Shown here: in pieces, positions 1 through 5,820 of the stretch
Layout: the number at the start of each line of letters is the position of its first letter
Numbering within the stretch: the stretch's first letter is position 1
Source of the DNA: Burkholderiales bacterium
GTDB taxonomy: Bacteria; Pseudomonadota; Gammaproteobacteria; Burkholderiales; Burkholderiaceae_E
Assembly (NCBI GenBank): GCA_027489195.1
Contig: JAIYAG010000459.1
Location: 1-5,820 of the forward strand
Length of the DNA stretch: 5,820 nucleotides
Direction: 5' to 3'
Made by a program: the position numbers and the translations under genes
Notes under the pieces: generated by a model
Databases searched by the model: none
Seen by the model: the letters and a program-made list of their open reading frames with translations, nothing else
Told to the model about the DNA's origin: nothing

Positions 1-1
1 A

Positions 2-337
2 GTCCGCTTCCCGGACCCGACCGCGAACCCGTACATGGCCTTCGCGGCCATGATGATGGCGGGCCTGGATGGCGTGCAGAACAAGATCCACCCGGGCGAG
101 GCGGCGGACAAGAACCTGTACGACCTGCCGCCGGAAGAGGACGCGAAGATCCCGACCGTGTGCTCGTCGCTCGACATGGCGCTCGACTACCTGGACCGCG
201 ACCGCGAGTTGCTGACCCGTGGCGGCGTGTTCAGCGACTCCATGCTCGACGCGTACATCGCGCTGAAGATGGAGGAGGTCACCCGCTTCCGCATGACGAC
301 CCACCCGGTCGAGTTCGACATGTACTACTCGCTCTGA
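2..337 (+). CDS. glnA: Glutamine synthetase type I, C-terminal part (5' end outside window)
   Basis: This is the last 111 residues of glutamine synthetase, the cytoplasmic enzyme that makes glutamine from glutamate, ammonium and ATP. The frame is open from base 2. It starts VRFPDPTANPYMAFAAMMMA, followed by GLDGVQNKIHPGEAADKNLY, a near-exact match to the end of bacterial GlnA, and it ends HPVEFDMYYSL. The motif NLYDLPPEE holds the conserved tyrosine (codon 119-121, equivalent to Tyr397 of E. coli) that the adenylyltransferase GlnE modifies. This marks it as the regulated type I-beta form. About three quarters of the gene, with the N-terminal beta-grasp domain and most of the active site, lies upstream of the window, as does its promoter. 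A hairpin terminator follows the stop codon, and ntrB and ntrC lie downstream, as is common in proteobacteria. Identification is near certain. Confidence 0.97.
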   Translation, partial: VRFPDPTANPYMAFAAMMMAGLDGVQNKIHPGEAADKNLYDLPPEEDAKIPTVCSSLDMALDYLDRDRELLTRGGVFSDSMLDAYIALKMEEVTRFRMTTHPVEFDMYYSL

Positions 338-355
338 TCGGAGACGATCGGCGCA

Positions 356-388
356 CGGCCCGGCCGCCCGCGAGGTGCGTCCGGGCCG
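356..388 (+). other. Hairpin in the glnA 3' untranslated region
   Basis: CGGCCCGG (356-363) and CCGGGCCG (381-388) form a perfect 8-bp stem with a 17-base loop, just upstream of the main terminator hairpin. It has no T-tract of its own. It may protect the 3' end of glnA mRNA from exonucleases or assist termination, but in DNA this GC-rich a short inverted repeat can also arise by chance. Confidence 0.4.
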
Positions 389-391
389 ACG

Positions 392-418
392 AAGGGGGGC
401 GGGTGACCGCCCCCTTTT
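392..418 (+). terminator. Rho-independent terminator of glnA
   Basis: The left arm GGGGGCGG (395-402) pairs with CCGCCCCC (407-414) around the loop GTGA, a GNRA-type tetraloop. A G-T pair and two A-T pairs (392-394 with 415-417) extend the stem into the TTTT run at 415-418. The stem is very stable and the T-tract short. It lies 54 bases after the glnA stop and only 17 bases before the next start codon. It should therefore separate glnA transcription from the downstream genes, with some read-through possible. Confidence 0.8.
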
Positions 419-420
419 GA

Positions 421-426
421 TTTAAA
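421..426 (+). promoter_or_regulatory. Possible -10 element for the DUF4124-ntrBC group
   Basis: TTTAAA matches four of six positions of the sigma-70 -10 consensus and sits in the only AT-rich patch between the glnA terminator and the next start codon. A transcript starting about 7 bases downstream would begin almost at the ATG at 435, giving a leaderless or near-leaderless mRNA. No recognisable -35 box stands 16-18 bases upstream, where the terminator hairpin lies. This is a weak call. Confidence 0.25.
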
Positions 427-434
427 CTCCGCCC

Positions 435-956
435 ATGCTCCGACCCCTCCGTCGTCCCCGGCCGGCGTGCCTGCTGCTCGCCGCGATCGCTGCGATCCCC
501 CTGGCCGCGCAGGCGCAGGTCTGGCGCTGCGAGTCGCCCGGCGGCGGCGTCGAATACAGCAACAATGCGTCGAGCAGCCGCGATGCACGGTGCCGCGCGG
601 TCGACCTGCCCAACCTGACGACGATTCCCGCGCCCAAGCTGCCCGCGCAGTCCGGCGCCGCGAAGGGCGGGGCCACCGCCACGCCCACGCCGGCCGGCTT
701 CCCCCGGGTCGATGCCGGGGCCCAGCGCTCCCGGGACCTCGACCGGCGCCGCATCCTCGAGGACGAGCTGCGCAAGGAGGAGGCCCGGCTCGGCGAGCTG
801 CGCGCCGAGTTCAACGGCGGCGAGCCCGAGCGGCGCGGCGACGAGCGCAACTACCAGAAGTATCTCGACCGCGTGCAGCGGCTCAAGGACGACATCGCGC
901 GCTCCGAGAGCTCGGTCGCCTCGCTCAAGCGTGAGATGACCTCGCTTCGCGACTGA
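435..956 (+). CDS. DUF4124-type secreted protein with C-terminal coiled coil
   Basis: A 173-residue protein of unknown function. Residues 1-27 look like a signal peptide: Arg-rich start, a hydrophobic core (LLLAAIAAIPLAA), then AQA before Gln28, so export to the periplasm is expected. Residues 28-55 (QVWRCESPGGGVEYSNN and onward) resemble the DUF4124 domain, a short beta-rich motif common in proteobacterial envelope proteins, here with two cysteines (Cys32, Cys53) that could form a disulfide. Residues 59-95 are a Pro/Ala/Gly-rich linker. Residues 97-172 are highly charged, with heptad-like Leu/Ile spacing that suggests a coiled coil, broken near residues 120-130 by a Gly/Pro-containing stretch. 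No clear Shine-Dalgarno precedes the ATG at 435; the start was chosen because it gives a complete signal peptide. The gene sits between glnA and ntrB, 10 bases ahead of ntrB, so it is probably cotranscribed with ntrBC. A role in nitrogen control is not shown. Confidence 0.85.
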   Translation: MLRPLRRPRPACLLLAAIAAIPLAAQAQVWRCESPGGGVEYSNNASSSRDARCRAVDLPNLTTIPAPKLPAQSGAAKGGATATPTPAGFPRVDAGAQRSRDLDRRRILEDELRKEEARLGELRAEFNGGEPERRGDERNYQKYLDRVQRLKDDIARSESSVASLKREMTSLRD

Positions 957-966
957 GCGTGAACCG

Positions 967-2055
967 ATGACGCCGACCTCCCGCCTGCCGGAGGGCACGG
1001 ACCGGCGCCGCCAGCCGGCCTCGCGCCTCGCCGGCCTGGACCTGCTCGCCTGCGCCGTCGTGCTGCTCGACGACCAGGGGCACACCACCTTCCTCAACCA
1101 GGCGGCCGAGCAGCTGTTCGAGCTGCCGCAGCGCGTGATCGAGGGGGCGGCGTTCGCCCGACAGTTCAGCAACGGCGGCATCATCGACAGCCTGCTCGCC
1201 GAGGCCTGCAACAACGCGTTCGGCCAGAAGCGCCAGGACATCACGCTGCACCGCATCGGCCGCGAGCCGCTCGCCGTGCACTGCGTGGCGGTGGTGCTCG
1301 AGAGCGACCTGGGTTCGCTGCTGCTCGAGTTCCGCGAGATCGACCAGCGCATCCGCATCGACCGCGAGTCGAGGATGGTTGAGTCGGTGCGGGTCAACCG
1401 GGAGCTGGTGCGCAACCTCGCGCACGAGATCAAGAACCCGCTCGGCGGCATCCGCGGCGCGGCGCAGCTCCTCGAATCCGAGGTCGGCGGCTCCAGCCTG
1501 CGCGAGTACACCCAGGTCATCATCAAGGAGGCCGACCGGCTGCAGACGCTCGTCGATCGCCTGCTCGCGCCGCATCGCCATCCGCGGCTGGTGGGCGACG
1601 TGAACATCCACGAGGTGCTCGAGCGGGTCCGCTCGGTGGTGACCGCCGAGTACCCGCAGGGCCTGGCGATCGACCGGGACTACGACGCCAGCCTGCCGGA
1701 TTTCCGCGGCGACAAGGAACAGCTGATCCAGGCGGTGCTCAACCTGGTTCGCAACGCGGCGCAGGCGATGCACGGCCACGGGCGCATCCTGATGACCACC
1801 CGGATCGCGCGCCAGGTCACCATCGACAAGGTCAGGTACCGCCTGGCACTGGACTTGCATGTGATCGACGACGGCCCCGGTGTGCCGGAAGAGATCCGCG
1901 ATCGGATCTTCTATCCGCTCGTCTCGGGCCGCGAGGGCGGGAGCGGTCTGGGGCTGACGCTCGCGCAGACCTTCGTGCAGCAGCACGGGGGCCTGATCGA
2001 ATGCGACAGCCATCCGGGCCGGACCGATTTCCGGATACTGCTGCCGCTGCCCTGA
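967..2055 (+). CDS. glnL: Nitrogen regulation sensor histidine kinase NtrB (GlnL)
   Basis: A 362-residue cytoplasmic two-component kinase/phosphatase. In the known pathway it phosphorylates NtrC when nitrogen is scarce and, when bound by unmodified PII, dephosphorylates it. There are no membrane segments. An N-terminal PAS-like sensor region (about residues 20-130, LLACAVVLLDDQGHTTFLNQ) is followed by the dimerisation and phosphoacceptor H-box (NLAHEIKNPLGGIRGAAQLL, His153, codon 1423-1425). The ATP-binding domain has the N-box NLVRNAAQAM (Asn259, Asn263), the G1 box DDGPGVP (301-307) and the G2 box GGSGLGL (324-330). All catalytic motifs are intact and the length is close to that of E. coli NtrB (349 residues). 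The ATG at 967 lies 10 bases after the upstream stop with only a weak ribosome-binding site, so translational coupling is plausible. ntrC begins 52 bases downstream. Confidence 0.96.
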   Translation: MTPTSRLPEGTDRRRQPASRLAGLDLLACAVVLLDDQGHTTFLNQAAEQLFELPQRVIEGAAFARQFSNGGIIDSLLAEACNNAFGQKRQDITLHRIGREPLAVHCVAVVLESDLGSLLLEFREIDQRIRIDRESRMVESVRVNRELVRNLAHEIKNPLGGIRGAAQLLESEVGGSSLREYTQVIIKEADRLQTLVDRLLAPHRHPRLVGDVNIHEVLERVRSVVTAEYPQGLAIDRDYDASLPDFRGDKEQLIQAVLNLVRNAAQAMHGHGRILMTTRIARQVTIDKVRYRLALDLHVIDDGPGVPEEIRDRIFYPLVSGREGGSGLGLTLAQTFVQQHGGLIECDSHPGRTDFRILLPLP

Positions 2056-2091
2056 TGCGTCGCCATTCGTGGCGGACCGGGGCGGACAGCC

Positions 2092-2097
2092 AGGGGA
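2092..2097 (+). promoter_or_regulatory. Shine-Dalgarno of ntrC, fixing the start
   Basis: AGGGGA lies 10 bases before the ATG at 2108. It supports this ATG over the in-frame GTG at 2069, which would add 13 residues ahead of MNEVWIVDDD, the expected beginning of a receiver domain. Confidence 0.6.
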
Positions 2098-2107
2098 AGC
2101 AGCACGA

Positions 2108-3808
<1,701 letters not shown>

Positions 3809-3814
3809 CCGGGA

Positions 3815-3842
3815 CACGGCGCGGCGGGCCCGCCGCGCCGTG
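3815..3842 (+). terminator. Perfect 28-base palindrome after ntrC, likely terminator or 3' hairpin
   Basis: CACGGCGCGGCGGG (3815-3828) is followed directly by its exact reverse complement (3829-3842), six bases after the ntrC stop. As RNA it would fold into a 12-bp GC-rich stem with a GGCC loop. What follows (GTTCAATG) is only slightly T-rich, so it is not a textbook intrinsic terminator on the plus strand. It could still stop or pause polymerase or protect the ntrC mRNA end. Confidence 0.6.
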
Positions 3843-3849
3843 GTTCAAT

Positions 3850-3877
3850 GCGGGCTCCCTCATGTTCCGGAGCCCGC
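3850..3877 (+). promoter_or_regulatory. Hairpin enclosing the Shine-Dalgarno of the DUF4337 gene
   Basis: GCGGGCTCC (3850-3858) and GGAGCCCGC (3869-3877) form a perfect 9-bp stem with a 10-base loop. The right arm starts with GGAG (3869-3872), the best ribosome-binding site for the ATG at 3880, with 7 bases between. In the folded RNA the Shine-Dalgarno would be base-paired. This could reduce translation or make it conditional. It might instead act together with the preceding palindrome in termination. The structure is seen in the sequence; its function is inferred. Confidence 0.45.
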
Positions 3878-3879
3878 CG

Positions 3880-4458
3880 ATGTCAGGCTCGCAGTTCCAC
3901 GTCCACGGTCCGCACGACCACGAGCTCGAGCACGCCGCCTCGCACGGCAAGTCCGACGCGGTCTCGGGCCGCATCGCGGTGACCACCGCGGTGCTCGCCA
4001 CGGTCGGCGCGCTGTTCTCGTATCAGGGCGGTGCCACGCAGGCCGATTCCACGCTCTTCAAGAGCAACGCCGCGATCTCCAAGACCGAGGCGGCGAACCA
4101 GTGGAACTACTACCAGGCCAAGAGCAGCAAGCAGAACCTCGCCGAGCTGGCGGTGGAGCTCGTGCCCGCCGAGCGGCGCGACACCTTCCGCCGGCAGGTC
4201 GAGCGCTACGAGGGCGAGAAAGCCGACATCCGCAAGCAGGCCGAGGCGTTCGAGGCGACGTCCAAGGACTGGGACCGCCGCAGCGAGGCGTCGCTGCACC
4301 TGCATCACCGCTGGGCACAGGCCACCACGGTGGTCCAGATCTCGATCGCGCTGTCGGCGATCGCGCTGCTCACGCGCCGCGACTGGCTGCTGCGCGGGGT
4401 CTACGTCGTGGCGGCGGCGGGGCTCGCCCTCGGCGCGATGGCGGCCGCGCACCTGTGA
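3880..4458 (+). CDS. DUF4337 family membrane protein
   Basis: A 192-residue protein matching my recollection of the DUF4337 family, whose function is unknown. It starts with a histidine-rich segment, FHVHGPHDHELEH (His at 7, 9, 12, 14, 18, plus His22). A hydrophobic helix follows (about 31-48, IAVTTAVLATVGALFSYQG). The central hydrophilic part (50-145) contains NQWNYYQAKSSKQNLAELA, which I take to be the family signature, and charged helical stretches. Two more likely membrane helices lie near the end (147-165 and 169-190), separated by RRDW. The ATG at 3880 is preferred because GGAG lies 7 bases upstream. An in-frame ATG at 3862 would add six residues, MFRSPP, but has no ribosome-binding site and lies in the hairpin loop. 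The gene follows ntrC in the same direction but is separated from it by a palindrome, and it converges on xth. Confidence 0.85.
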   Translation: MSGSQFHVHGPHDHELEHAASHGKSDAVSGRIAVTTAVLATVGALFSYQGGATQADSTLFKSNAAISKTEAANQWNYYQAKSSKQNLAELAVELVPAERRDTFRRQVERYEGEKADIRKQAEAFEATSKDWDRRSEASLHLHHRWAQATTVVQISIALSAIALLTRRDWLLRGVYVVAAAGLALGAMAAAHL

Positions 4459-4473
4459 GCCGGGGGCGGGGCG

Positions 4474-4489
4474 GCGCGGTCCGCCGCGC
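4474..4489. terminator. GC hairpin between convergent genes, possible terminator
   Basis: GCGCGG (4474-4479) and CCGCGC (4484-4489) can pair around a 4-base loop in the 40-base gap between the stops of the DUF4337 gene and xth. There is no T-tract on either strand and alternative pairings exist nearby. It could help end transcription from both sides, but support is thin. Confidence 0.25.
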
Positions 4490-4498
4490 GGCTCGGTC

Positions 4499-5296
<798 letters not shown>

Positions 5297-5333
5297 CGGG
5301 GGTCGACCTCGGGCAGGAGCCGGGATTGTGACA

Positions 5334-5357
5334 CCCGGCATGAGCGCGCTTGCCGGG
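5334..5357 (-). promoter_or_regulatory. Hairpin in the presumed xth leader
   Basis: CCCGGCA (5334-5340) and TGCCGGG (5351-5357) form a perfect 7-bp stem with a 10-base loop, about 38 bases upstream of the xth start, so it would lie in the 5' leader of the xth mRNA. It is not followed by a T-run on the minus strand. Role unknown; it may be chance in GC-rich DNA. Confidence 0.3.
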
Positions 5358-5426
5358 GGGCTTTCGGGCTCGATTTGCCACGATGCGAAATGTCCAACCG
5401 ACGTCCGGGAAAACCGCAGTTTCCGC

Positions 5427-5456
5427 TTGTTTGTCCTGGACACGATTACGTATAAC
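5427..5456 (+). promoter_or_regulatory. Sigma-70-like promoter with internal palindrome, probably for the ligase gene
   Basis: TATAAC (5451-5456) matches five of six positions of the -10 consensus. TTGTTT (5427-5432) is a weak -35 with 18-base spacing. Between them lies the palindrome TGTCCTGGACA (5432-5442; five-base arms, one central base), placed where a repressor could block polymerase. The transcript would run rightward with a leader of roughly 225 bases before the ligase start at 5689. No protein can be named for the palindrome. Confidence 0.4.
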
Positions 5457-5491
5457 GCAGTGCAGCAGCCGGCGCACCCTTGCCGGCCGGA

Positions 5492-5553
5492 CCCGACCGC
5501 AGACCCGCGGCACGGAGCCGGAGCCGAATCCGACCGGAACACCCGCGGTCGGG
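5492..5553. repeat. 9-bp inverted repeat overlapping an imperfect direct repeat
   Basis: CCCGACCGC (5492-5500) is the exact reverse complement of GCGGTCGGG (5545-5553), with 44 bases between. The same area holds an imperfect direct repeat: CCGACCG followed by ACCCGCGG occurs at 5493-5510 and again at 5530-5548. The repeats lie in the presumed leader or operator zone of the ligase gene. They could be paired binding sites for a dimeric regulator, or the stem of a long-range RNA fold. They are real in sequence; a function is only inferred. Confidence 0.35.
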
Positions 5554-5688
5554 CAGATCCCGCCTCATCCAGCCGGCGTGCCGACGCAGTCGTGGCGCAC
5601 GTGGCGGATCGCGTTGCCCGCCCGGGAGGCGGTGCGGTGCGGGGCGTGTACCCTCGGCCGCTTTTCCGTTCGAGAACCCTGAGGACCC

Positions 5689-5820
5689 ATGCAAGCGACC
5701 CTGACGACCCTGCTGGCCACCGGCGCCGACGACGCCCCCGCGATCGGCGCACCCGGCCGGCGTGCGATGACCTACCGCGAGCTGCGCACGCTGATCGCGT
5801 CGACGCGCGAGCGGCTCAAC
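5689..5820 (+). CDS. AMP-dependent acyl-CoA synthetase/ligase, N-terminal fragment
   Basis: The first 44 residues of a gene cut by the window end. The sequence MQATLTTLLATG, then DDAPAIGAPGRRAMTYRELR and TLIASTRERLN, has the typical opening of the AMP-binding (ANL) superfamily: a short helix, the phrase 'DAPAI..PG', then the 'TYREL' strand and helix. These enzymes activate a carboxylic acid with ATP to an acyl-adenylate and usually pass it to coenzyme A. The ATP-binding P-loop and substrate pocket lie beyond the window, so the substrate cannot be told. By memory it resembles the oxalate/fatty acyl-CoA ligase-like branch, but that is weak. The start is supported by GAGGA at 5681-5685, four bases ahead of the ATG when GAGG is counted. 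It is divergent from xth. Confidence 0.75.
   Translation, partial: MQATLTTLLATGADDAPAIGAPGRRAMTYRELRTLIASTRERLN

Larger units (their letters stand above)
5297..5688. other. Divergent intergenic region between xth and the ligase gene
   Basis: A 392-base stretch without a credible gene. Open frames here are Arg/Pro-rich and match nothing I recognise. It must hold the promoter for xth (leftward) and one for the ligase (rightward). About 5370-5460 is clearly richer in A/T than its surroundings and contains promoter-like boxes. The rest is GC-rich and holds short inverted and direct repeats, listed separately. No sigma-54 box with correct spacing was found. Confidence 0.7.

Noticed and set aside
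2069..2107. Earlier GTG start for ntrC
   Set aside because: It adds 13 residues unlike any receiver domain, whereas the ATG at 2108 has AGGGGA upstream and begins the canonical fold.
5471..5617. Sigma-54-like boxes (GGCGCACCCTTGC near 5471 and TGGCGGATCGCGTTGC near 5602)
   Set aside because: The GG-to-GC spacing is 9 and 11 bases rather than the required 10, and the flanking consensus is poor.
5649..5654. TACCCT as a -10 box close to the ligase gene
   Set aside because: Only three of six positions match and there is no -35 box at 16-18 bases upstream, so it was not listed as a promoter.
5350..5682. A 110-codon plus-strand frame in the intergenic region
   Set aside because: It has no ribosome-binding site, an Arg/Pro/Thr-rich composition and no recognisable motif, and it covers the promoter-like pocket.
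5297..5752. N-terminal extension of xth by 152 codons
   Set aside because: The frame is open but its product is low-complexity. ExoIII proteins start at MKIATWN, there is a ribosome-binding site before 5296, and the extension would overlap the divergent ligase gene.

Overview
The window reads as ordinary chromosomal DNA from a high-GC Gram-negative bacterium, most likely a betaproteobacterium of the order Burkholderiales. This is inferred from the strong G/C third-position bias, the order glnA, DUF4124 gene, ntrB, ntrC, and the protein sequences. I cannot name a genus. I see no mobile elements, CRISPR arrays, tRNA or rRNA genes.

Layout. Bases 2-337 are the 3' end of glnA (type I glutamine synthetase, with the adenylylation tyrosine). 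A strong hairpin terminator follows. Three genes then run in the same direction: a small secreted DUF4124 protein (435-956), the nitrogen sensor kinase NtrB/GlnL (967-2055) and its sigma-54 activator NtrC/GlnG (2108-3808). A perfect 28-base palindrome closes this group. Next is a DUF4337 membrane protein (3880-4458), whose Shine-Dalgarno lies inside a hairpin. Facing it on the minus strand is xth, exodeoxyribonuclease III (4499-5296). A 392-base divergent intergenic region with an AT-richer promoter-like pocket separates xth from the start of an AMP-dependent acyl-CoA ligase (from 5689, cut by the window end).

How the genes work together. GlnA assimilates ammonium. NtrB senses nitrogen status through PII and phosphorylates NtrC, which activates sigma-54 promoters, typically including that of glnA. 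The glnA terminator suggests ntrBC is at least partly transcribed apart from glnA, probably with the DUF4124 gene. DUF4337, xth and the ligase have no evident link to nitrogen control.

I found no convincing new system. The points most worth a second look are the long Ala/Pro/Gly-rich linker in NtrC, the hairpin over the DUF4337 ribosome-binding site, the near-leaderless start of the DUF4124 gene, and the palindrome inside the promoter-like pocket at 5427-5456.
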